Origin: JAMLIN01 sp964509685
Lineage (GTDB): Bacteria; Pseudomonadota; Gammaproteobacteria; Burkholderiales; Burkholderiaceae_E
Reading direction: 5' to 3'
NCBI GenBank assembly: GCA_964509685.1
Contig: CAZDYQ010000081.1
Location: forward strand, 1 to 13,925
Length of the DNA: 13,925 nt
How positions within the stretch are numbered: the stretch's first letter is position 1; the number at the start of each line of letters is the position of its first letter. The position numbers were made by a program, and so were the translations under genes. Positions 1 through 6,520 of this stretch are shown in pieces. The notes under the pieces were generated by a model. That model made no database searches. It had not been told where the DNA came from and was given only the letters and a program-made list of their open reading frames with translations.

Positions 1-378
1 GCCCGCTGCTTCACCGCCCGGCTCGCCGGGCGTCCGAAGGACGATTGCGGCTTCATGTGCATCCGGTATCCGGCCGGCGTGGCGGTGAACTCGCAGGAGG
101 GCGGGCGGCTTTTCACGCTGAACGGCATCCAGACGATGTCGGGGCGCATCGGCAACCTGGTGGGCGACCTCGAGGATGTCGCCGCGAGCGGCGTGGACAT
201 CCTGCGCATCAGCCCGGGCCTCGATGCGGCCGACGTGGTCGCCGCATTCGACCGGGCGCGTCGTGGCGAGGGGGCCCCGCCGGCCGACGAGGACTGCAAC
301 GGCTACTGGCACGGACGGCCGGGCATGACCCGGGTCCCCGGCGGCATGCGCGGCGGCGAGGACGATGCCCTGGCCTGA
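1..378 (+). CDS. ubiV: UbiV, O2-independent ubiquinone biosynthesis protein (3' part, U32 peptidase-like)
   Basis: This is the C-terminal 125 residues of a gene that begins before the window; frame 1 is open from base 1 to the TGA at 376-378. UbiV is a U32-family, 4Fe-4S protein that works with UbiU in hydroxylating the ubiquinone ring when oxygen is absent. The fragment carries cysteines at fragment residues 3, 16 and 20, giving the spacing C-x12-C-x3-C known for three of the four cluster ligands of UbiV; the fourth would lie upstream. The stretch LNGIQTMSG and the late CNGYWHG-PGM segment also fit this family. Its stop overlaps the start of ubiT by 14 bases, which strengthens the call. UbiU is a related U32 protein, but the short tail and the ubiT neighbour favour UbiV. 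The missing N-terminus prevents a full check. Confidence 0.85.
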   Translation, partial: ARCFTARLAGRPKDDCGFMCIRYPAGVAVNSQEGGRLFTLNGIQTMSGRIGNLVGDLEDVAASGVDILRISPGLDAADVVAAFDRARRGEGAPPADEDCNGYWHGRPGMTRVPGGMRGGEDDALA

Positions 379-850
379 TCCGCTGGTGCTGGCGGCGCTC
401 GACCGCGTCCTGCCTCGCATCGCCAGGCTCCCGCTACGATGGCAGGCCAGCCTGGTCCGCCCGCTGCTGCAGGCGGTCCTGGCCGAACCGGCCCGGGCGG
501 GCCGCTTCGACTTTCTTGCTGGCCGGTGGATCCGCATCGAGATCACCGACCTGCGCATCGGCTGGAGCATTTGCGTGGAGCGTGGCCGCGTCGGGCTCGA
601 TGCGCGGGCGCCGGCCGCTGTCCGCGTGGCCGCCGACTGGCGGGATCTCCTGATGCTGGCGAGCCGCCACGAGGATCCCGATGCGCTCTTCTTCCGACGC
701 AGGCTCGTCATCGACGGCGACACGGAGCTCGCTCTCGCGGTGAAGAACCTGATCGACAGCCTCGATGCCGCCGAGCTGCCCTCGCCGGTCTGGTCCGCGC
801 TGCGCCGGCTCGGTGCGGAGGCCGCCCGCGGCACCGTCGCCACCGATTAG
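365..850 (+). CDS. ubiT: UbiT, SCP2-domain accessory protein of anaerobic ubiquinone biosynthesis
   Basis: A 161-residue protein, close to the roughly 170 residues usual for UbiT/YhbT. UbiT has an SCP2 (sterol carrier) fold that binds isoprenoid quinone intermediates and is needed for O2-independent ubiquinone synthesis with UbiU and UbiV. The SCP2 region spans about residues 45-135 and includes the strongly family-like FRRRLVIDGDTEL (about 110-122) followed by a VKNLIDSLD helix (126-134). The start at 365 lies inside the last codons of ubiV, a 14-base overlap that implies translational coupling; GAGGA sits just 2 bases before the ATG, closer than usual, so coupling probably matters more than a free ribosome site. 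The product has no signal peptide or membrane span. Confidence 0.85.
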   Translation: MPWPDPLVLAALDRVLPRIARLPLRWQASLVRPLLQAVLAEPARAGRFDFLAGRWIRIEITDLRIGWSICVERGRVGLDARAPAAVRVAADWRDLLMLASRHEDPDALFFRRRLVIDGDTELALAVKNLIDSLDAAELPSPVWSALRRLGAEAARGTVATD

Positions 851-880
851 AATCGTGTTCTTTCGGGTGGAACGGCGGCG

Positions 881-1990
881 ATGGCGGGCAACACATTCGG
901 GCAGCTCTACTGCGTGACGACCTTCGGAGAGTCGCACGGACCCGCGATCGGCTGTGTCGTCGATGGTTGCCCGCCCGGGCTGCCGCTGTCCGAGGCGGAC
1001 ATCCAGCCCGAGCTCGACCGTCGGCGGCCGGGAACGTCGCGTCACGTGACGCAGCGACGCGAGCCCGACCAGGTCGAGATCCTCTCCGGTGTGTACGAGG
1101 GCCACACCACGGGCACTCCGATCGCACTGTTGATCCGCAACGAGGACGCGCGCAGCAAGGACTACGGCAACATCGCGCAGACCTTCCGCCCGGGGCACGC
1201 CGACTACGCCTACTTGCAGAAGTACGGCCGGCGCGACCCGCGCGGCGGTGGCCGCAGCTCGGCGCGGCTGACCGCGCCGGCGGTCGCGGCGGCGGCGATC
1301 GCGCGCAAGTGGCTCGGCCGGCAGTACGGGATCCGGATCCGCGCCTGGATGTCGCAGCTCGGGGACATTCCCATCCCGTTCGAGGATGCCGCGGAGATCG
1401 ACCGCAACCCGTTCTTCGCGCCCAATGCCGGCATCGTTCCGCAGCTCGAGGCGGCGATGGACGCGCTGCGGCGCGCCGGGGATTCGGTGGGCGCGCGCAT
1501 CGAGGTCGAGGCGACGGGCGTGCCGCCGGGGCTGGGCGAGCCCATCTACGACAAGCTCGATGCCGACATCGCCTACGCCATGATGGGCATCAATGCGGTC
1601 AAGGGCGTCGAGATCGGCGCTGGCTTCGGCTGCGTCGCGCAGCGCGGCAGCGAGCACGGCGACGAGCTCACGCCCCAGGGCTTCGTGGGCAACCACGCGG
1701 GCGGGGTGCTGGGCGGCATCTCGACCGGCCAGCCGATCCGGGTGTCGCTCGCCATCAAGCCCACCTCCAGCATCCGCGTTCCGCGGCGCTCGATCGATCT
1801 CGAGGGCAAGCCGACCATGGTCGAGACCTTCGGCCGGCACGACCCGTGCGTCGGCATCCGGGCGGCGCCGATTGCCGAGGCGATGCTCGCCCTCGTCCTG
1901 ATGGACCATGCCCTGCGGCACCGCGCCCAGAACGGCGACGTGTCGGTGCCGCTGGCGCCGATCCCGGGGGTCGCGCCCGACGGCGCCTGA
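881..1990 (+). CDS. aroC: Chorismate synthase
   Basis: AroC catalyses the last shikimate-pathway step, the FMN-dependent loss of phosphate from 5-enolpyruvylshikimate-3-phosphate to give chorismate, in the cytoplasm. At 369 residues it is full length (E. coli about 361). The first signature, GESHG followed by VVDGCPPG, is at residues 16-29; RRRPGTSR and TQRREPDQVEI follow; the second signature, RGGGRSSARLT, lies near residue 125; and the third, RHDPCVGIR, is at about 319-327. The start was chosen because MAGNTFGQLY matches the family N-terminus and the preceding stop is ubiT's. The ribosome site is weak (GGTGG about 12 bases upstream). Chorismate supplies both tryptophan (trpF and trpB downstream) and 4-hydroxybenzoate for ubiquinone (ubiV and ubiT upstream). 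The next gene begins 10 bases after the stop. Confidence 0.97.
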   Translation: MAGNTFGQLYCVTTFGESHGPAIGCVVDGCPPGLPLSEADIQPELDRRRPGTSRHVTQRREPDQVEILSGVYEGHTTGTPIALLIRNEDARSKDYGNIAQTFRPGHADYAYLQKYGRRDPRGGGRSSARLTAPAVAAAAIARKWLGRQYGIRIRAWMSQLGDIPIPFEDAAEIDRNPFFAPNAGIVPQLEAAMDALRRAGDSVGARIEVEATGVPPGLGEPIYDKLDADIAYAMMGINAVKGVEIGAGFGCVAQRGSEHGDELTPQGFVGNHAGGVLGGISTGQPIRVSLAIKPTSSIRVPRRSIDLEGKPTMVETFGRHDPCVGIRAAPIAEAMLALVLMDHALRHRAQNGDVSVPLAPIPGVAPDGA

Positions 1991-2000
1991 TCCTCGCCGC

Positions 2001-3200
2001 ATGTCCGCGCCCGGCGGCGTGATGGCGGCGCGCGCGGAAGCGCAGGTGTGCGCGCTGTACTTCGCCTACTTCGCCTACGTCGGCACGCTGTCGCCGTTCC
2101 TGAGCCTCTATCTGGAAGCGAGCGGCTATTCGGTAGCCGCGATCGGGCTGCTGCTCGCGGTCCCGCAGGCGATGCGCATCGTCGCCCCGCCGCTGTGGGG
2201 CCTGCTTGCCGACCGCAGTGGGCTCGGCGGCCGGCTGCTCGTGCTGGGCGCCTCGCTCACCACCCTGTTCGTCGTCCTGCTGCCATGGGCGGTCGCGCGG
2301 GGACAGGCGACGACCTTCGTGCTGCTCGCCGCGCTCTTCCTCGCGAGCGCCGGCATCACTCCCATCGCGGAATCCACGGCGCTCGCGCTGGCGGGCGGGG
2401 ATGCGGGACGCTACGGAGCCATGCGGCTGTGGGGATCGGTCGGCTTCGTGATCGCCGTGGTCGCGGTGGGGCCGGCCCTCGACCTCGCCGGCGCGCTGGC
2501 ATTGCCCTGGTTCCTGGCGGCCATCGCGGGCGGGATCATCGTGGTCGGCGTTCGCCTCGCCGCGCTGGCGGGGCCGCCGCGGATCGCGACCGGCGTCAGC
2601 CTGCGCTCCCGCCTGCGCGAGCGCGCCGTGGCCGCGTTCTTCATCGCCAATTTCCTGATGCTCTTCGCGCACGCGGCGCTCTACGTGCTCTTCTCGCTCT
2701 ACCTGCAGCGCCACGGCTACTCCAACGCCGCGATCGGCTTCTTCTGGGCGATCAGCGTCTTCGCGGAGATCGCGCTCTTTCGCTGGCAGTCCGTGCTGTT
2801 CAGGCGATTCACGGCCGCGGGCCTCTTCGCCTTCTCGATCGGCGTGGCCGCGCTGCGATTCGGCCTGGTGGGCGCCTCGGCCGGGGGCCTGCTGCTGGTC
2901 CTCGTGTCGCAGCTGCTGCACGCCGTCACCTTCGGCCTGCACCACAGCGCGTCGATGGCGCTTCTTCACGGCTGGTTCGGGCCGGCGCAGCAGGGCAGGG
3001 CGCAGGCGCTCTACGTGACCGTGGGCTACGGCTGCGGCGGCACGCTGGGCGGCCTCGCGATGAGCGCGGTGTGGGAGAATGTCTCGCCGGAGGCGGCGTT
3101 CGCGGGAGCGAGCCTTGCAGCGGGCGCCGGCTGCCTGGTCGCCCTGGCCTGCAGGGATCGCGGGACGGGGCGCCGCGAAGCGGAGGAACCCAGCGCATGA
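2001..3200 (+). CDS. MFS transporter, phenylpropionate permease (PPP/HcaT-like) family
   Basis: A 399-residue, very hydrophobic protein that appears to have about 12 membrane spans, acting in the inner membrane. The N-terminal span begins at YFAYFAYVGTLSPF (about 20-33). A loop with GLLADRSG (67-74) lies between spans 2 and 3, and PIAESTAL (121-128) followed by YGAMRLWGSVGF (138-149) is the pattern I associate with the MFS_1-like/phenylpropionate permease group that includes HcaT. The substrate cannot be read from sequence; aromatic acids are a family-based guess. The frame is open further upstream, but that reads into aroC; ATG 2001, 10 bases after the aroC stop, is the first sensible start, with ATG 2022 as an alternative. 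Neither has a good ribosome site, so coupling to aroC is likely. Its stop overlaps the next start. Confidence 0.8.
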   Translation: MSAPGGVMAARAEAQVCALYFAYFAYVGTLSPFLSLYLEASGYSVAAIGLLLAVPQAMRIVAPPLWGLLADRSGLGGRLLVLGASLTTLFVVLLPWAVARGQATTFVLLAALFLASAGITPIAESTALALAGGDAGRYGAMRLWGSVGFVIAVVAVGPALDLAGALALPWFLAAIAGGIIVVGVRLAALAGPPRIATGVSLRSRLRERAVAAFFIANFLMLFAHAALYVLFSLYLQRHGYSNAAIGFFWAISVFAEIALFRWQSVLFRRFTAAGLFAFSIGVAALRFGLVGASAGGLLLVLVSQLLHAVTFGLHHSASMALLHGWFGPAQQGRAQALYVTVGYGCGGTLGGLAMSAVWENVSPEAAFAGASLAAGAGCLVALACRDRGTGRREAEEPSA

Positions 3201-4048
3201 CATCGCCGAATCGAAGGGCGTCCGGACCGACTGGCCGCGCCGCCCGCATGGCCGCCGTTGCCCTCGCGGCTACCCTCGTCGTTGCCTGCACGTCGGTCCA
3301 GACGACGCGCGGTGGGGTCGTCGGCGTCGAACGCACGCAGCGGATGTCCACCCTGGTCTCCGAGGCCGACCTGCGCGAAGGCGCGGTCAAGGCCTATGCG
3401 CAGGTGGTGACCGAGGCGAAGCAGAAGGGCCAGCTCGACGTGCCCGCCGCCCTGCAGCGACGGGTGGACCAGATCGCGAGGCGCCTGATCGCGGTCACGC
3501 CCGCCTTCCGTCCCGATGCGAAGAACTGGGCCTGGGAGGTCACGGTGATCCGGTCGGACGAGGTCAATGCCTGGTGCATGCCGGGCGGGAAGATCGCCGT
3601 CTATACGGGGCTGATCGAGAAGCTCCAGGCCACCGACGCGGAGCTCGCCGCGGTCATCGGGCACGAGATCGCCCATGCCCTGCGCGAGCATGCGCGCGAA
3701 CGGGCGTCCGAGCAGGTGACCTCCGGGCTGCTGCTGCAGGGCGCGGTGCTGCTCGCGGGCGGGGGACGCGCCGCGCTCGACATGGCCCAGCTCGCGTACC
3801 AGGTCACCGTCGGCCTGCCGCACAGCCGCCTGCACGAGACCGAGGCCGACCGCATCGGCGTCGAGCTGGCGGCGCGCGCCGGCTACGATCCGCGGGGCGC
3901 GATCAGCGTGTGGCAGAAGATGGCGAAGCTCGGCGGCGCGGGCCAGCCGGAGTTCCTCAGCACCCACCCCTCGGCCGAGACGCGCATGCAGGATCTCGAG
4001 GTCTACGCCCAGCGCGTCGAGCCGCTCTACAGGGCCGCCGCCCGCTGA
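3197..4048 (+). CDS. M48-family zinc metalloprotease, predicted lipoprotein
   Basis: A 283-residue protein with a lipoprotein signal: a basic N-terminus, a hydrophobic stretch at 18-30 and a lipobox ending VVAC with Cys31, so it is probably anchored in the periplasm by lipid. The zinc site is intact: HEIAH at 156-160 (His156 and His160 as ligands, Glu157 catalytic) and a later ETEADRIG in which Glu216 is the likely third ligand. This is the layout of periplasmic M48 proteases such as LoiP/YcaL and BepA, but the long TPR region of BepA is absent, so it is the short single-domain type. Outer-membrane protein quality control is the likely role by family. ATG 3197 overlaps the MFS stop (ATGA) and has a strong GGAGG at 3182-3186. 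The open frame continues upstream but only inside the MFS gene. Confidence 0.88.
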   Translation: MTSPNRRASGPTGRAARMAAVALAATLVVACTSVQTTRGGVVGVERTQRMSTLVSEADLREGAVKAYAQVVTEAKQKGQLDVPAALQRRVDQIARRLIAVTPAFRPDAKNWAWEVTVIRSDEVNAWCMPGGKIAVYTGLIEKLQATDAELAAVIGHEIAHALREHARERASEQVTSGLLLQGAVLLAGGGRAALDMAQLAYQVTVGLPHSRLHETEADRIGVELAARAGYDPRGAISVWQKMAKLGGAGQPEFLSTHPSAETRMQDLEVYAQRVEPLYRAAAR

Positions 4049-4065
4049 GGGCGCGGCGGGTCGCA

Positions 4066-4074
4066 TGGCATAAT
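4066..4074 (+). promoter_or_regulatory. Candidate extended -10 promoter element for leuC
   Basis: TGGCATAAT matches the extended -10 form TGnTATAAT in all but one base, and it stands out in GC-rich surroundings just after the M48 protease stop. No convincing -35 hexamer is found 16-18 bases upstream. If used, transcription would start near 4081 and give a leader of about 100 bases containing the repeats and hairpins that precede leuC. This is a prediction from sequence pattern only. Confidence 0.35.
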
Positions 4075-4124
4075 AGGCATCGCCATCGACGGCGGGCGCC
4101 ACCGGCGCGCCGCTCGGGCACCCG

Positions 4125-4162
4125 ATGCCGGCCGATGGCCGGCATTTTGCCGATGGCCGGCA
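4125..4162 (+). promoter_or_regulatory. leuC leader: overlapping hairpins, possible attenuator
   Basis: ATGCCGGCC (4125-4133), loop GAT and GGCCGGCAT (4137-4145) form a perfect 9-bp stem followed by three more T, resembling a short intrinsic terminator. The same left arm (4126-4133) can instead pair with a second copy of GGCCGGCA at 4155-4162. A third hairpin, CGGCA-TTT-TGCCG (4140-4152), overlaps the first. These pairings exclude one another, as in attenuators. The T tract is short and no leader peptide rich in leucine codons is visible, so the function is unproven. Confidence 0.35.
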
Positions 4163-4166
4163 ATCC
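4131..4166 (+). repeat. Two tandem 18-nt units before leuC
   Basis: The units at 4131-4148 and 4149-4166 share their first 14 bases (GCCGATGGCCGGCA) and 15 of 18 overall. The period is a multiple of three and lies in the leuC frame, so each unit adds an in-frame ATG (4135 and 4153). It may be a small duplication. Confidence 0.65.
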
Positions 4167-4182
4167 CACGCACAGGTTCTTC

Positions 4183-5586
4183 ATGTCGCTGACGCCCCGC
4201 ACGCTTTACGACAAGCTCTGGGACGAGCATGTCGTCCACCAGGCAGACGACGGTACCGCGCTGATCTACATCGACCGGCACCTCCTGCACGAAGTCACCA
4301 GCCCGCAGGCCTTCGAGGGCCTGCGCCTGGCCGGGCGCCAGCCGTGGCGCGTCTCGGCGAACCTCGCCGTGGTCGACCACAACGTGCCCACCACGGACCG
4401 CTCGGTGGGCATCGCCGACCCGACCTCGCGCCTGCAGGTCGAGACGCTCGACGCGAATGCCCGGGAGTACGGCCTGACGTACTTCGACATCCGCGACCAG
4501 CGCCAGGGCATCGTGCACGTCATCGGGCCCGAACAGGGCGCGACCCTGCCGGGCATGACGGTCGTGTGCGGCGACTCCCATACCAGCACGCACGGCGCGT
4601 TCGCGTGCCTCGCGTTCGGCATCGGCACGTCCGAGGTCGAACATGTGCTCGCGACCCAGACCCTGGTCGCCCGCAAGATGAAGAACATGCTGGTGCGGGT
4701 GGAGGGGCGCCTCGGCCGGGGCGTGACCGCCAAGGACATCGTGCTGGCGATCATCGGCCGGATCGGCACGGCGGGCGGAACGGGACATGCCATCGAGTTC
4801 GCGGGCAGCGCGATTCGCTCGCTCTCGATGGAAGGCCGCATGACGATCTGCAACATGGCGATCGAGGCCGGCGCCCGCGCCGGGCTGGTTGCCGCCGACC
4901 AGGTCACCTTCGACTACCTCAAGGACCGCCCGTTGGCCCCGCAGGGAGCCGACTGGGACAAGGCGGTGGCGTACTGGAAGACGCTGCATTCCGACGAGGG
5001 CGCGAAGTTCGACAAGGTCGTCGAGATCGACGCCGGAACGATCGTGCCGCACGTCACCTGGGGCACCTCGCCCGAGATGGTCGTGCCCGTCGACGGCCGC
5101 GTGCCCGATCCCGAACGTGAACGCGACCCGGTGCGCCGCGAGGGCATGGAACGGGCGCTGCGCTACATGGGCCTCGAGCCCAACACGCCCGTCACGGACA
5201 TCCGCATCGACAAGGTCTTCATCGGCTCGTGCACCAACTCGCGCATCGAGGACCTGCGGCAGGCCGCGGCCGTGGTGCGCGGCAAGCGCAGGGCCGACAA
5301 CGTGAAGCTCGCCATGGTGGTGCCGGGGTCCGGCCTGGTGAAGGCGCAGGCGGAGGCCGAGGGGCTGGACAAGATCTTCCTCGCAGCCGGCTTCGAATGG
5401 CGCGAGCCGGGCTGCTCGATGTGCCTCGCCATGAACGCCGACCGGCTCGAGCCTGGCGAGCGCTGCGCCTCGACCTCGAACCGGAACTTCGAGGGACGGC
5501 AGGGCGCGGGCGGCCGCACGCACCTGGTCAGCCCCGCGATGGCGGCCGCCGCCGGTATCGCCGGGCACTTCGTCGACATCCGCTGA
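4183..5586 (+). CDS. leuC: 3-isopropylmalate dehydratase, large subunit
   Basis: LeuC with LeuD forms the 4Fe-4S isomerase that converts 2-isopropylmalate to 3-isopropylmalate in leucine synthesis. The 467-residue length is standard. Cluster cysteines are present at Cys350 (in IGSCTNSRIEDL) and at Cys411 and Cys414 (in GCSMCLAMN), matching the aconitase-family pattern. The N-terminus SLTPRTLYDKLWDEHVV aligns with family starts such as TLYDKLWD, supporting ATG 4183, which has AGG at 4174-4176. In-frame ATGs at 4135 and 4153, created by the tandem repeat, would add 16 or 10 residues but lack ribosome sites. It is followed 22 bases later by a small lipoprotein gene and then leuD. LeuA is not in the window. 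Confidence 0.97.
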   Translation: MSLTPRTLYDKLWDEHVVHQADDGTALIYIDRHLLHEVTSPQAFEGLRLAGRQPWRVSANLAVVDHNVPTTDRSVGIADPTSRLQVETLDANAREYGLTYFDIRDQRQGIVHVIGPEQGATLPGMTVVCGDSHTSTHGAFACLAFGIGTSEVEHVLATQTLVARKMKNMLVRVEGRLGRGVTAKDIVLAIIGRIGTAGGTGHAIEFAGSAIRSLSMEGRMTICNMAIEAGARAGLVAADQVTFDYLKDRPLAPQGADWDKAVAYWKTLHSDEGAKFDKVVEIDAGTIVPHVTWGTSPEMVVPVDGRVPDPERERDPVRREGMERALRYMGLEPNTPVTDIRIDKVFIGSCTNSRIEDLRQAAAVVRGKRRADNVKLAMVVPGSGLVKAQAEAEGLDKIFLAAGFEWREPGCSMCLAMNADRLEPGERCASTSNRNFEGRQGAGGRTHLVSPAMAAAAGIAGHFVDIR

Positions 5587-5608
5587 TTTTCGTCCAGACC
5601 TCGTGACC

Positions 5609-5737
5609 ATGAAAAAGATCGTCCACGGCCTGCTTCTGATCGCTTTCCTCTGCGGGATCGCCGCCTGCAACACCGTCGAAGGCATGGGGCGCGACATCGA
5701 GCGCGCGGGCGAGAAGCTCCAGCGATCGGCGAAATAG
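5609..5737 (+). CDS. Entericidin A/B-family small lipoprotein
   Basis: A 42-residue gene in the gap between leuC and leuD. MKKIVHGLLLIAF gives a short basic N-terminus and hydrophobic core, and GIAAC forms a lipobox with Cys20, so the mature product would be a 23-residue lipoprotein. The mature part, CNTVEGMGRDIERAGEKL, closely resembles the entericidin family (CNT-x-G-x-G-x-DI). In E. coli, EcnA and EcnB are an antidote and toxin pair linked to stationary-phase lysis; here there is only one copy, so toxicity should not be assumed. The gene has no clear ribosome site and begins 22 bases after the leuC stop. Its TAG overlaps AGGG, which could serve leuD, suggesting coupled translation within the leucine operon. 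An entericidin gene at this spot is a pattern I know from other Burkholderiales. Confidence 0.88.
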   Translation: MKKIVHGLLLIAFLCGIAACNTVEGMGRDIERAGEKLQRSAK

Positions 5738-5749
5738 GGCGCAGCCTCC

Positions 5750-6403
5750 ATGGAAAAGCTCACCATCCACCGCGGGATCGTCGCGCCGCTCGACCGGGCC
5801 AATGTCGATACCGACGCGATCATCCCGAAACAGTTCCTCAAGTCGATCAAGCGCACCGGCTTCGGGCCGAACCTGTTCGACGAGTGGCGCTACCTCGATG
5901 TCGGTGAGCCCGGCATGGACAACTCCCGGCGGCCGCTCAATCCGGACTTCGTGCTGAACCAGGAGCGGTACAAGGGCGCCTCGATCCTGCTTGCGCGCGA
6001 GAACTTCGGCTGCGGCAGCTCGCGCGAGCATGCGCCCTGGGCCCTGCTCGACTACGGCTTCCGCGTCATCATCGCGCCGTCGTTCGCCGACATCTTCTAC
6101 AACAACTGCTTCAAGAACGGCCTGTTGCCGATCGTTCTCCCGGAGGCCCAGGTCGATCGCCTGTTCTCCGAAGTCGCGGCCTTCCCGGGATTCCGGCTGG
6201 TCGTCGACCTGCCCGAGCAGGTGGTCCGCACCGAGGACGGCTCGTTCTCCTGCCGGTTCGAGGTGGACCCCCACCGCAAGTACTGCCTCGTCAACGGCCT
6301 GGACGATATCGGCCTGTCCCTGCAGCACGCCGACCTGATCCGCGAGTACGAGACGCGGCGCCTGCGCGAGAAGCCCTGGCTGGCCAGGACGCTCGCCCGC
6401 TGA
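5750..6403 (+). CDS. leuD: 3-isopropylmalate dehydratase, small subunit
   Basis: LeuD is the swivel-domain partner of LeuC; the two form the active isomerase. At 217 residues it is of usual length for the proteobacterial type. Typical features are GIVAPLDRANVDTDAIIPKQ near the N-terminus, FGPNLFDEWRY at about 40-50, and the substrate-binding NFGCGSSREHAPWAL starting at Asn85. SFADIFYNNCFKNGLLP follows. MEKLTIHRGIVAPLD fits the family start, and an AGGG that overlaps the preceding stop lies 10 bases upstream. A 117-bp gap containing one GC-rich hairpin separates it from leuB. Confidence 0.97.
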   Translation: MEKLTIHRGIVAPLDRANVDTDAIIPKQFLKSIKRTGFGPNLFDEWRYLDVGEPGMDNSRRPLNPDFVLNQERYKGASILLARENFGCGSSREHAPWALLDYGFRVIIAPSFADIFYNNCFKNGLLPIVLPEAQVDRLFSEVAAFPGFRLVVDLPEQVVRTEDGSFSCRFEVDPHRKYCLVNGLDDIGLSLQHADLIREYETRRLREKPWLARTLAR

Positions 6404-6520
6404 ATCCGCGGGCAAGCCGAGCGCCCCGCATCCCGCCCGGGCTGGCCCCGGGGCGGGCTCGACCCGTTGCAGCGACGCTGGCCGCCGCCCCCGAACGACC
6501 ACGAACGACGAGGAAACGAC

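Noticed and set aside
848..853. TAGAAT as a promoter for aroC
   Set aside because: It is a 5/6 match to -10, but no -35 or TGn extension is present and it overlaps the ubiT stop; too weak to list as a feature.
434..2002. Long open frames on both strands over ubiT and aroC
   Set aside because: The translations are Arg/Pro-rich without motifs and conflict with clear UbiT and AroC products.
3079..4182. Upstream extension of the leuC frame through the M48 gene
   Set aside because: The open frame there is only the absence of stops in high-GC DNA; the M48 protease with lipobox and HEIAH in the other frame is the real gene.
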